Positions 11,019-22,487 of a stretch of 64,000 nt of DNA are shown here, piece after piece. The stretch comes from Linnemannia hyalina. Taxonomy: Eukaryota > Mortierellomycota > Mortierellomycetes > Mortierellales > Mortierellaceae. Every line of letters starts with the position of its first letter. Positions within the stretch are counted from its first letter, which is position 1. The stretch is from the NCBI GenBank assembly GCA_019671135.1, contig JAHRHY010000019.1:1026001-1090000 (forward strand), read 5' to 3'. The notes under the pieces are model-generated. The model saw nothing but the letters and a program-made list of their open reading frames with translations, was not told the origin of the DNA and did not search any database. The translations under genes and the position numbers were made by a program.

Positions 11019-11942
11019 ATGATTAATTGCTTGTTTTATTAGTGTAGTTCCTTTTACTTTTTTTTTCTTACTTGAAAGCATCGTCTGAGGTTTGGCGATG
11101 TCATTCTCTTACATACTTCCTCCCCCTTGTCTCTCAATTACTTCATATCATTAAAAACAACAGAGGCCCATTACTGCCTCATATACCAATACCTCCTCAT
11201 CGTGCGCTCTTTGTTCGTTGCTTACTGACCAACTCTTTCACTGTGCTGTTTATTGGCCTTCTAGTCAGTCAGATGGCGAGTGGTGGCAATCGTCTGCTCT
11301 CACTTTTATTTTCCATTGCGCTTTTTTGTGTTTTGCCACCATGAGAGCTCTTTTCTCTTTTTTTCTTCTCACCTGTTCTGTCCTCTTTTTTCTGAACCTG
11401 TAAGGCTGGAACTGACAAATAGATCTGGGCGTGCACGAAAAAAAAACACCAGCAGGATTTTCAAATAGGGAAAAACGTTCAGCTGGCCATTCTTGATTTT
11501 AGTTTCTTGTCGCACAAATCGAGCGGAGGTCCTGGGTCCCTGGACCAGGCATATCCCATTTTCAGCCTACCCTCTCATTCCCCTTGTTTTTTTTTTTTTT
11601 TTTTGTTCCCATCCACCCCCAATGTAAATTGCATTTTAGATTGCATTTTTTTTAATCCAAATATTGAGAATTGAGAGAGAAGGAGGAAGGGAACTTGTTG
11701 TTATTTTCTAAGAAGGATCTGATAATTGCTTCCCGGGATTTCTCTTTTTCTCTCCGACGATCGTCGCAATTAGCATGTGGCCTTGCCAAACAGCAGGGGT
11801 ATCATGAATAGCAATCCATTGATCAAAGAAGAATGTACTGAACGACGTTTTTCTTATGTATTTATGGCGCCAAGTCTATGAACAAAAAAAGTTGGGAAAA
11901 AAAAGGTTGAACAACAAAAAGAAAGTAAAGCAAAATGACGGA
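11019..11942. other. Intergenic between convergent genes
   Basis: This holds the 3' regions of the F-box-like gene (plus) and the OCIA-like gene (minus). A poly-T run of 15-16 lies near 11590. Short open frames here have no motifs. Confidence 0.5.
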
Positions 11943-13474
11943 CTACATAGCATCACCATATTGGTTCTTATGACGCGAAGGCCGGTTCTCCAGATCCTCC
12001 CGCGTCCTTGGGAACTCACTCGGTCCATCAACAACAGTCCCAGTACCACTCACGCCAACAAACCCATCCCCTCCAGCTTCACCCTTGCGAATTTTGTCCC
12101 AGTGCGACGTTTTCGTAGATGAAGAGGTAGTACTTGGCCGCTTTGAATCAGAGCCCAACCCGTCGTGGTGCCGGTGATCATGGTCGTCGTGGTCGTCAGA
12201 GGGTGAGTCGTTAGTGGAACGGGCACGGGAACCGCCTTGCCGGACATCGTTCCAAGCAGAACGGGGCATATTCTGTTGTCGGATCTGAGACCATCCTGGT
12301 GAGTTGTTGTGTAGTTCTTTTGCCTTTTGATCTACATATGCCCATGCTGTTATTTTTTTGAAAGGTGAACAAGTAAAAAAATGTGGAAGAAGTTGGAGTG
12401 GATTAATTTTAGATCTGCATTCTGATAATAGGGTGTCCAAAGGGGTTTAGCCCTTGTGCGTCATTCTTTTTTTTGTCCGATCCCTCAAATGAAACACGTC
12501 CTCTTTGTTCTTTCTCTTCACTACAAAACAAACAAAAGCAACTGAAAGAAGAAACATATGTCTTACCACTGTCTTGACGAGCGGTACTGGAATCAGAGCT
12601 ACCAGGATCCCGTCCACCATGGTATCCATCCCCATCCTTGAACCCTTGCTCAGGATGAACTTGCTGCGCGACCGCATCATCGCTCATCAACTCTGAACCC
12701 AGACGCGGTTGGATCGGGAATCGTTGTGTCCCTGCAGATGACATGCTTGCCGCACGGTCGTGTTGCATTGGTCCACCGCTCCTTCGTGGTCCTGCTGGTG
12801 CTCCTGCTGCCGCCGCCGCTCCTTCCTCCCTATAAGGTGGAAGTTAAGGATGTTAGAAGGTTGAAAAGGGTATCTTTTTGGATCGCTGTAGTACATGTGT
12901 CGTGTTGGTTTGGGGATAAATGGAAGTCGTACCGAACTTCTTGGACAATGTGGATGACGCGTTGGAAGTTGGGGATGGACTGAATGGTCCGGACACTGGC
13001 CATGGCGCCCATAATAATGCCCATTTGCGACCCGATCAAGAAGCCTCCCACTCCTATCGCAATCACCTGCAGTCCCTTGAAGTTCTTTGCCCTCGCTAAT
13101 ATCATTGCAATCGGAAAAAAAAATATAAGTATCGTCAACTCCTTGTTGCTCTCCTTGCATATTTTGTTTCTTGATTTTGGTGCGTGGTGGATAGAAGTAA
13201 TTGAGGGATGCTTACCGAGCATGAGTCCTGCAGCACCTCCAATGACCGACCCTCCCGTAGCTATTGATCAACGTTAAATGCACACAAAAAAAAGGCACAG
13301 ACAGGTCAGCGCCAGCAAAAGTCGGTAGCAAAACCGTATATTCCAAGAAACGTGAGAGTGCTTACTGTAGGATGAGAGCTGCTCTTTGGCCTTCTCGACG
13401 GTCTTGATCTCCTCGTCCGTGAAGCGCTCGCTCTTCATCTTTTCCGATATCTTTGCGTACACGTTGTCCGGCAT
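11943..13474 (-). CDS. OCIA-domain-like membrane protein
   Basis: Five exons (13474-13366, 13260-13216, 13095-12933, 12829-12567 and 12346-11943) give 327 residues. The N-terminus has an acidic-basic helix (FTDEEIKTVEKAKEQLSS). A glycine-rich stretch follows (GGSVIGGAAGLML), then a hydrophobic segment with GxxxG spacing (IGVGGFLIGSQMGIIMGA). The rest is hydrophilic, with a His-Asp run and a basic C-terminus ending in NQYGDAM. A glycine-rich double hydrophobic core plus a C-terminal N-K/Q-YGD signature is typical of OCIAD proteins, which act in mitochondrial membranes and endosomes. The match is one of layout and short motif, so I call it OCIA-like rather than naming an orthologue. Exon lengths sum to a multiple of three. 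The start lies 405 bp from the divergent phosphatase gene, so the two may share a promoter. Confidence 0.7.
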
Positions 13475-13878
13475 GTTTTGCTGTGTTCTGTCGCGGTGTA
13501 TGTAGGTGTTGGCTGGTAGGTTTATTTTGTGTGATAAGTAAGAAGTTATTCCGTGTTCTTGTTGACGACCGTATGGGTTTGTTGTTCTTGCTCTTGGCAA
13601 TGTATGTATGGGTTGAGTTGATGCCGATGAGTGTCTCCTTGTCCTAGTGTTTGCGCGGTGGTTGTCGGGATGAATGCAAAGTGTTTGAATGCGGTGGGGG
13701 TGCAGAGATCGCATTAATTGACGAGAACGTCATTTCGAAGTCACGTTTTTGGCTCTTGCCAGGCACGCGAACGAAAAAGGCGAAAGTTGGGCTTGGTCCC
13801 CCCTTTGCTGCCTTTTGTTGCCTCTTTATGCATTCACCACCTTTTCTTCGTTCCACACCAGCAACAAACAAACCAGCA
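13475..13878. promoter_or_regulatory. Divergent intergenic region, 404 bp
   Basis: The starts of the OCIA-like gene (minus) and the phosphatase gene (plus) face away from each other across this stretch, so it probably contains both promoters. No clear TATA box is seen. An in-frame upstream ATG at 13828 would extend the phosphatase by 17 residues. Confidence 0.45.
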
Positions 13879-15496
13879 ATGGCAATGTCAATGGCAACAG
13901 CAGATCTCGACCACCTCGACACAGAGAATACTACAACAGGACCCACACCCACGAAGGGAAACGTCCCAACCGAGACCCTCACGCCAACCGTAGAGACGAC
14001 AGCCTCAAAAGCTGACTCTGGAACAACGGGCGCAGCAGAAGAAGGAGACGTCGATGATGACGATAGATCCATTCACTTTGTGACCATAGAGCCAGACACC
14101 CCAGCCAACACTGTAATAACGACGACAACGACGACTACGACGGAAGAGCCACCTTTCGAAGGTGATGGAGTAGACCCCGCAGAGGCCTTAATCCCATCTC
14201 GATCTACCTTTGACTGGCTCGCCTACACTGTCTCCCTCAACTATAACCGCGTATGTGAATACTCCTTTTTTTATTTCAGGATTCGACTAGATCTTCTGAT
14301 TGTCAGACGACTTCCGCAAGGGAGTAATATCATGAGATCCCTCGCCACAGAACCTCATACTAAACCTTACACATCTCCTCCCAAATAGCTGGCAACGTCA
14401 GTGTTCTCGCCAATAACACGCTGGAACTGGTACGACCCCGTTCCGCACACAAGCATCATCCTCGGCGCCGTACCCTCCCAACAGCTCCTCGTTCATCTCC
14501 AACGCGGCCATGCGATCCAGGATATTGTCAACATGTGTGCAGAGTTCAAGGGGCACCTCCAGACCATGACAGAGTTGGGGCTCGTACAGTGTTGGCTGCC
14601 GACGCGGGATTTTTCTACGCCTTCGGTGGAGAGTATCTGGGCGGGGGTGAGGTTTATTGAGAAGTGTGAGAAAGGGTGGAGGGATGAACCTGAAGAGAAG
14701 CGGGGCGCGCTTTATGTGCACTGTAAAGGTAAGTGGGGATTGGTTTGAAAAGGGATGTACATGGTGTGACTAGTGCAAGGTTTCAGACACGCTTTCTGTG
14801 ACTTATTTAATCGCACTATTTTTTAATCCCTATCGATTACCTCTTTTGGACAATTGGCTGATTGAAATAGCTGGACGTGGCAGGAGCGCGACAGTGGTAT
14901 TGTGTTGGCTGGTTTACTGCTACAAGTTGACCGTCGTCGAGGCTCAAGTGATACTGCTCAAAGCAAGAGGACAGGTAAGGAGGCTCACTATGTGTGCTTT
15001 TAGTGATCACGTTTAGATGTGGAATATTTTGCTCCGCACATGAAAACAACGTGCCTTCTCGTGGGTCAAGAGGTGCAAGAGGATCGTGTAGTTTAAAGGG
15101 AATGGAGAGAGAGAATGTGGTCTGAATGAACACATAAAAAATCGCGTTTTTCTTTACTGCTCATTCCGGTCCACCAGATCAATACTTCGTGATGTTTACT
15201 GACCATCCTCACTCTTACTCTTGTGGTATATATTCTCTCTCGTCTCTTCTCAATGGTTTGAACATGCAATGAAACGTGTCTAGGTCGATAAGAATGTGTA
15301 CTTGCATCCGGAGGTGGTCTCGTTCTATGACCAAGTCCAGGAGCAGGAAAAGAATGGGGTACTTGAACGAAAGGTCTGGCCCGGCAACAACTCTCACTCT
15401 CAAGTCGACAACAACAATGGAAGTAACGATAGCAGCAGTGGTGGAGGCGGAGGTCGTACGGGAGAATGCAGCGGTGGTACAAGTGGCGATGCGTGA
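13879..15496 (+). CDS. PTPMT1-like dual-specificity phosphatase
   Basis: Four exons (13879-14250, 14389-14728, 14871-14974 and 15284-15496) give 342 residues. The first 110 are low complexity, with a Thr run. The catalytic domain begins around NWYDPVPHTSIILGAVPS, continues with the general-acid block LPTRDFSTPS, and carries the CX5R signature HCKAGRGRSAT with Cys236 and Arg242. The GRGRS form of the loop and the NWYD entry match the PTPMT1 family, whose animal member dephosphorylates phosphatidylglycerophosphate in mitochondria during cardiolipin synthesis. Plant-type relatives share this loop. The active-site loop is split by an intron between Lys237 and Ala238. The tail (HSQ, poly-Ser, poly-Gly) is low complexity. 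There is no obvious mitochondrial presequence, so localisation is open. The start could also be the ATG at 13828. Confidence 0.85.
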
Positions 15497-16735
15497 GTGA
15501 GCAGAGAAGCGAAACAGGATAGTCGGTCAGATAGGCAGACTAGCAGTTACAGCGTATGATTTCGACACTGCTCAAATGTATATATTCCTCTAACCCTTGA
15601 CTCTCGTCCTCCTATGCTGGCCGTTATTGATGATATGAGAGATTTTTCACGCGCGTCGACTCATCGTTGTCGCCGTGTTCGTTCCCCGCGCGTTTTTTTC
15701 TGCCACATCTAGCTCTAGTCTGGGCCGATTCTAGTCATCGGCTATTTTCCTTTGCTGCTTTTTTTTGTCGGTGCACATATGCACATTTGACAACCTTGTT
15801 GCTCTCTGTTATTTGTTCTCGCCCTTTTGTGCTGAAAAAAATAGGTGAACTTGATTAGTCTGTTTCACTTTTTGACTTTTTGTCAGGCGGCTTCACGCGC
15901 GCGATCCTCCTTTCCCTCCCCCCTTTCCAGAGCTTTGATCGTCGCATGACGACAAGAAACCAAAGTAAAAAAAGATGAAAAAAAAAGGCGCGCACGCGCT
16001 TGAATTACAGAATTGAAACATCACAGCATCACGTCGTCATTGTCAGTACTGTTTTTTTTCACGAGGAAGTCAAAGCATGCAAAGAAAGAAAGGAAAAAAA
16101 AAAAGTCGGCGAGTGATGCTATAGGAAGAAAGGAGGGGAAGAAGGTATAGAGAAATAAAAAAAAGAGAGAGGGGTGGGAAGTGTTGATGGAAAGAGGCGA
16201 GGATGACAATTCTCCTCTCCCTCTCCCCTTTGCCTCCCCTCCTTCCGTTCACGCATGCATTACATGCACGTAATCAGTCACTTGCCTCGCTCGATTCGCC
16301 CACATTATCGAATGCATTAGAGGGATAGAAAAAAAAACGCCCGGCACGTGTAGAGGCACATGAGAGTTGAGCGAAGCGTGCTCCTTGAAAATAATAAGAG
16401 AAAGGGGGGTGAGAGTAGCAAGGAAGAAGGTTAACGTGATTCATTGAATTACTATACATTGCAACAAGTTCGAAAGAAAGAGAAATAGAAAAGAGTGTCT
16501 ATTGAATTTACATAAAGCTGCTACAAGTACATTAGGTGAAGGCGTCAAGGGAAGAAGAACAAACGTGAAAGAAAAGAAACGCGAATTAAAAGGGTGTGGG
16601 GCTATATACAATTAGTAAACGCAAAAACAAAAAACGCGAAAGAAAAATAGAAATGAAAAAAGAAAAAGAAACTACCCTGGAAAGAAAAAAAAAGGCGCTC
16701 GCGTCAATGGTCCCAGACAATCGACACACACCACC
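15497..16735. other. Intergenic between convergent genes
   Basis: This holds the 3' ends of the phosphatase gene (plus) and the Byr4-like gene (minus). It is A-rich, with several poly-A runs of 8-10, a GA-rich stretch near 16130-16190 and no supported frame. Confidence 0.5.
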
Positions 16736-19700
16736 TCAGACAATAACAGTAAAACTCTGCAACTCCATCAACTGATCCCCCAATCGCTGCTGAAGACCCT
16801 TCAAATGCCCCAACAGCCCCGGAATCACCTCCACCGAGAACCGCACATGATCCTGCTCCCCCTGTTTAAACATATACTGCCTCGCCACCTCCGTCCCCAA
16901 ACCCTCCATCAAGATATCCTTCAGGACTTGCATGTGTCGGTCGGAGGGGATGGGTGTGAAGATTCCGATGGACGAGGATCCGTCGCCGTAGCCGTAGCTC
17001 TCGTAGCCGTCGTCTTCTTCGTCTTCGTCTTCCTCCTCTTCGTCATAGAATTCCTGCTCGTAGCGCTCGTTGGCGGGGCGGCGACTGTTGTGGGGAAGGC
17101 CGCCGGTTGTGCGGCGTTTGGAGTAATGGGAATACTTTTGGTACCGCCGGAAAGACGCCTCCATATCTGCCTGGAACCCATTCCCACCTCCCTCCTTGGG
17201 ACTACGGGGCGACAGCGGCTTGACAGTCGCGGACGAGTCCTCTTTACCATGGAACCCTTTATACAACGGCTGTTCGCCCTCAGGGAACCTCAATAACCCA
17301 ATCGACGCGTTCTCGTACTTGATCTCCAGGTCATCGTCATCATAGTCATCGTAATCCTCATCGTTCGAGGAAGTAGAGTTTCGGTTGTTGGTAGAGATGC
17401 GGAGGGGTGTCATGGGAGATGCGCAGAGTCCGAGTCCTGCGGGGCTGCTACAACTCTCCTTCATGTATGCCATCGACGGCGCCTGCCTCATCCTCATTCC
17501 TCCAACGACATTCCTTCCTGTAGTGCCCTGTAGAGACGCTAAGGCCTGCTGTTGGGAGATGGTCAGCCCTTCAACTGTAGCCTCGATACCAACCTTCAAG
17601 GACGCCGATGCGGAGGAAGAGGACGAGGTACGAGAAGAAGTCCTGGTCGACGGGCACGTGTCGCTCTCGGTGTCCTCTGACACCGAGGCCACAAGTGTCG
17701 ATCCTGTAAGGTTCGAAGACTGTGAATCAGATCGGACCTGCTGCTGCTGGATCGACTGGAACGTCGACGGCTCATCCAGCTGATTATTGGCAGGCGCAGA
17801 AGTTGAAAGTGCCGGTCGGTGAGGCATGAACCCTATCGACGGTTTGCTCGACAGACTACCCACAGCACCAGTCGAAAGACTCGCAAGACTGGGTTCCGAT
17901 CCCTTCATGCCCGAAGATCCAAGAGCCGATGATGCGCCAGGAGGAGAAGTGGTGGTAGGGCTGGTTTGAGCAATCTCCCCAAGATCGATAATGACCTCGG
18001 CCTGTTCCCAGTCACGTTGGAAGAGCACTGAGAGGTCTTGGTGTTTCTTTGGGTTGGTCGCCTTGAGCGAGCTGGACGCCATCCTCAGCGACGCCCTCAG
18101 CGTTTTCAAATCTATTTGTCGTACAATAATGAAGCGAAAAGAGAGTGGTTAGTTATTGCCATGAAAAATGGCGGTCGATTAATAACAAACAATATTACAC
18201 CAGAAATGAAAAGAAAAGGACTCACCTTCGATCTGGGAGGCAAAGTCCTTGATATTATACAAATCCATCTGCAGCGACATCTGGTTCTCAACAACCTTCG
18301 TCGGCACATGAATATCCGCAGAGATATCAAAATCCTCATCCCAGTTCTCACTCGGCGTCGACGAAGACATCTTCAAGAACCCGCCCTTGGGGGGTACGGT
18401 GTCCGCAGGGAGGGAAAGGCACCGTTGGCGAGACCGGAGGGAGGACAGGTTGGCATTGGAAGGTTTCTTGAGGTACGCCTTGTTGTGGGCGGGGTTGGTC
18501 GACATGGGCAGGGCGAGTGTTGACTGACAGGAGGGTTCGCGCACGCTGGCAGAGTACATGAGCGTTGAGGATGAGGGAGCACCAGAGTCGGATTGGTAGT
18601 CCCAGTCCTCATCTTCGTCGTCTTCTTCGTTGGTTTCGGGCATGTGGTTGCCAAAGGAGGAGAGGACTGGGGGTGGTGGAGGGGGAAGGGATGCCAGGAC
18701 ACGGTCATGGTCTTCATCATCGTCCATGCTCATGCTGTACCGAAAGTCATCGTCCTCGGTATGGTTGTTCTCGGGAGATCCGTCTTCTTGGTGCTGTTGA
18801 AGACTGAGTTCCGCCTGGTAGCGGGCAATAGCCTTGAGATCGTCCTTGGGTCGCGAGGTCGTACCGCCAGAAGCAGATGAGGAGGCCTTGGTAGATGATG
18901 CTCCATAAGGTCCCTGGAATGACACACGATTATGACTGTAGTCACCGTTGTTGCCGGTTGGCGGCGTCGCTGTGGTCCCATGGCGCAGATGGCGGAACTG
19001 ATCGCCCTCCAATAAATCATCCTCAATATCTGACAGCGAATGGTTCCCCTCATCTGAGATATCCGTTCCACTCAGACTGTGCCTCATCGGCACTCCGCCA
19101 TTCACCTGCAAGTTGTTACTGTGCTGCAAAGTCTCTCCTGCTGCTCCAGTAACGGTGGTGTGATGGTATCCCGATAAGGAGGAGTGCGAAGGTGAGGGCG
19201 AAGGCGAAAGCGACTGTCGACTGGCATTACTTCCTGCGGGTTTTGGCCGATGGAAATTAATGACCGATTCGTTCCAGATCCTCCTAAGTCGACCTGCCGC
19301 CTCTTTATCCTTCTCCTTCTCCTTCTCCTTCTTTGAGGACCCTTTAGACTTTTGGGAGGAATTTTGCTGCTGCTTCTGTGGTTGTTGCGGTTGTTGTTGA
19401 GATTGTTGAATATCAAGTTGGTTGTCGAGGGAGGTGTCAAGGTAGCAAAGACATCGAAGCTTCTGTTGCTGCTGCTGCTGTCGCTGTTGCTCCTGTTTTT
19501 GTAACTGCTTCTGAAGCTGCTTTTCCTTTTTTGACAGCTTTTTCGATGTTTTTGAAGAGTGATAGGACCCGCCGGTGGAGAGAAAACTCTCGTCGTCCTC
19601 AGACCCGTGCGTCTGATAAGAACCTGTCGAAGAAGTCGTGGTGTTGGTAGTAGAGAGCGAAAGCGAGACAGTCGAGAACGAAAGCCGGGACGACATGGAG

Positions 19701-20719
19701 ATAGAAGAAGTCAAGGTCGGCCACCAGGACTCCTGCACGGGTGACTCTTCATGATGGTCCAACAGAATCTTGTCGGGTCGAACCACAAGTGGATAAACCG
19801 TCGTCGGGGGTAAGATATAATTAGGTCCATTGTTAGCCCTTGCTCCTTGTACTGAGGTGGTTCCGTGATGATAACTCGACGAATGGACCTGACATCTTCT
19901 TGGTCGTTGTCGGAAGAGTCGAAACCGTTTATGAACCGCACACTGTTGTTGAAAAGTATGAGAGGGCGATTGGGCCTGCTGGGCGAGGGACTGTGGAGGC
20001 TCTTTTTGCCATTGTGTACAGTTGAGGGGGGAGCAAGGGATGGCTTCCTTAGCTTGGAGGGGTCGACCAAAGACGTGACCCAACCCGGATGCCGTTCCTA
20101 CCGCACCCGAAGCAAAGACAAGCTGTGAGGGTCGAGTTTGAGAGGAGAGTGCGGGTGAGGGTGAACAAGGGGCCGAGAAGGAGAGTCGTTGGAGTGGGTT
20201 GTGTTGTCGTATCCGTGGTCGTTCAAACGTAGCAGACGACGTCAAGGAGTAAGTAGAGAGACGTAAAGAGGTAAGTGGATCATGCGAGGAAGAAGGGGTA
20301 AGTGAAGAAGGGGAAGGAGAAAGGGTGCGAGTAGCACGATCGACAGAAGGCGAAGAGGAGGTAGAGGACGAGGTGGCAGAGGAGGTAGGAGAAGTAGGCG
20401 TCAGAGTTGTTGTTTTTGTTGAAATTGGCGTGGTTGTGGTAGGGTGCATCCATTGATGAGGTAAAGGTCGACGTCGGGGCGATGGTGGGGGAGCACGCCA
20501 GGCGAGGCGAGTTCGAGTAGTGAGAGGCGAGGTCGAGGCCGACAGAGATAGCAGAGACGATGACGATGAGAACGAGCCGGAGGAGGATGAGGAAGAAGAG
20601 GAAGAGGAGTATGTTGCAGGTGGCGGCATTGGAGGAGGTAGGAGTGGGGGATCAGAGGAGGAGAATAACGAAGACGAGGAAGAGAACGTTGAGGTGAGTG
20701 TTCTGAAAGACATATTCAT
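16736..20719 (-). CDS. Large Byr4/Bfa1-like protein, probable Spg1/Tem1 GAP scaffold
   Basis: Two exons (20719-18226 and 18111-16736) give about 1289 residues. The first 780 are low complexity: Ser and Thr runs, a Gln-rich stretch and a KEKEKEKDKE run. From about residue 792 there is a compact conserved-looking block: NWDEDFDI, then a VP-x-VVENQMSLQMDLYNIK helix, then FASQIEDLKTLRASLRMAS, then a WEQAEVIIDLGEI helix. This order (acidic W-D-D-F-D motif, amphipathic helices, LW/DWEQAE-II-L) is what I recall of fungal Byr4 and Bfa1, which hold the mitotic-exit or septation GTPase in check at the spindle pole. The last 60 residues form another ordered helix region. The start MNMSF was chosen because of the pyrimidine-rich region upstream; the frame stays open further 5' but reads like leader. 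The family call rests on motif memory. Confidence 0.6.
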
Positions 20720-21672
20720 GTTGTTGTTGGCGTGGGCTCTGCCAAGAGATGAGACACAGACACAGGCGCACAGGAAGTGCGCGCGGGGCGTGCAGCAGAG
20801 CAAAGACCAGGGTGGTGGCCACACCGTGAAAATGGTGTCTGAGCGAGGAGGGGGGGTTGGTGAATGGTAATAGAAGGAGGGGAGGGGGGGTTGAGAGAAA
20901 GAGACAGAGCCAGAGATGATGCAGGAGTTTTTTTGTTGTTTGCTTTCGATGCCGTTCAAGTGTGTATGTGCGAGTGCGTGCGGTGTGCTCTCAAAAAGGT
21001 GCCTTAAGGTGTTTGGAAAGTGAAAAAGGATTGTTACAGAACAGTGGTAATGAGATCTGGTGTGTTGTGTGAGAATTTGCTGTGGTTGGAAGGAGTGAAG
21101 GTGGGCGAGATAGGAAAAAGAGGAGTGGAAGAAGAGAAGGTCTATGGTGCTGTGCGTTTATGTGTTGTGTGAGTGAAGAAATAGAAGGAAAGAGGACGCG
21201 ACGGAGTGAAGAAAGGGAGCCTGGTCGGGTGGGTGCTGAGAATCACTTCGCGTTTTTGTGGAGTGAGAGTGCTGAGACCAACAAAGTTGTTGATATCTGT
21301 TGTGTGAGACAGTGCGAGTGATAAGACGACGGACTGTGAAAAAAAAATGGTGGCGATGTCGAAAAGAGCAAAAAGGAATGGAATGGAATGGAGAAAAAGA
21401 AGCAAGTTGTTCGTTTGTAATGCAGAGAGAAAAGAAAATAGTAAGTGAGGAGTAGGGGGGAAGTGGAAGAAGAAAGGGAGCGAGCGACAGAGGGAAGAGC
21501 GAGGAAATGGAAGAGAGAAGGGAAGCGAACGAAAAGGTTCACGCAAATGAAGAAGGGATACCAGGAGTGAGGGTAAGGAACGGAGTGAGGAAAGACAAGG
21601 AAAGGGAAATGGATTTGGGAAGGAAGGAAGGTAAGGGTAAAGAAGGAGGGGTGACAAAATGACAAGGGTAGG
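20720..21672. other. 5' region of the Byr4-like gene
   Basis: On the minus strand this is rich in C and T, with long runs of TTCC and CTCC between about 21400 and 21660, so it is probably leader or promoter. Open frames here translate to Ser, Phe, Leu and Pro repeats and are compositional. Confidence 0.5.
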
Positions 21673-22487
21673 CTAGAACTCCTTCATTTTTTTTATATGG
21701 TCCTTGAACTTCGTCACCACAGCCCCAAACCTAGAGCGGATCGGAACCATGTTCACGACAACGACAGGTCGTGAGTCCTGCCACTAGTTTTGAACTTCTG
21801 GGCATGGACGGACCCGTCCAGCCCTCGATGGATCGACGGCTTACAACAAACAACGCGGGAAAAGGAGCAGTATGTTTCCCCTACTCTTTCTTTTTTTTTT
21901 GCGTTGGAAGACCTCGTGTTGAAGTGAGGGAAAAGAAGGGAGGAAGGGAGGAAGGAAGGAGGGAAGAAAACAGTGAGGGACGGATTGACAAAAAAGATTA
22001 AAAAGACAAACAACAAAGCACAACAAAGAAAGAAAGAAAGAAAGAAAGAAATGACGAAGAGGCAGAAGCACGATGGGAAGTTAGGTGATAAGGAAGAGGA
22101 GTTTTTCAGGGACAATGAGGGCGAAAGGAGGGAGGGAGATGGGAAAAGGAGAGCTGGGGTGGAGATGGTGTACCAGGAAGGAAAGGGGAGGCAAAATACA
22201 ATCACACAGACAACAGGCACACACATAGAGGGAAAGAAGGAGCATGCACAACACGAGGTACGAAAAATATGATGTAGGGGAAGGAGGAGAGGGGGAAACT
22301 GTCGAGAGGCAGCGAGAGAGAAAACGAGGCACACACAAGCACACGCACACGCAGGACAGTAGAGTACAGGACAGGGCAGAACTAGACAGGTTACATGAAC
22401 GAGTAACGGACATTGGATGGGAAGGGAAGAAGGGAAGGAAGGGGAGGGATGACTTACCGAGCTGATCGCGCCGGACGAGGACGGCAT
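21673..22487 (-). CDS. Candidate 46-residue split microprotein
   Basis: A pyrimidine-rich leader (minus strand, about 22500-22560) is followed by ATG and ten codons (MPSSSGAISS, exon 22487-22458) that end at a consensus donor, GTAAGT. After a 674-nt intron a second exon (21783-21673) begins behind CTAG and reads in the same phase to a stop. It contains WQDSRPVVVVNMVP and ends in a basic helix, FKDHIKKMKEF. The joined product has a short hydrophobic centre and a basic C-terminus. I do not recognise a family. Support comes from the leader, the strong donor and the phase match. Against it stand the long intron and the lack of any conserved motif. The exons could also be part of a longer transcript. 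Confidence 0.4.

Noticed and set aside
21142..22487. Long Ser/Phe/Leu/Pro-rich frames upstream of the Byr4-like gene
   Set aside because: The composition follows from pyrimidine-rich DNA. Only the two short exons of the microprotein candidate show gene-like borders.
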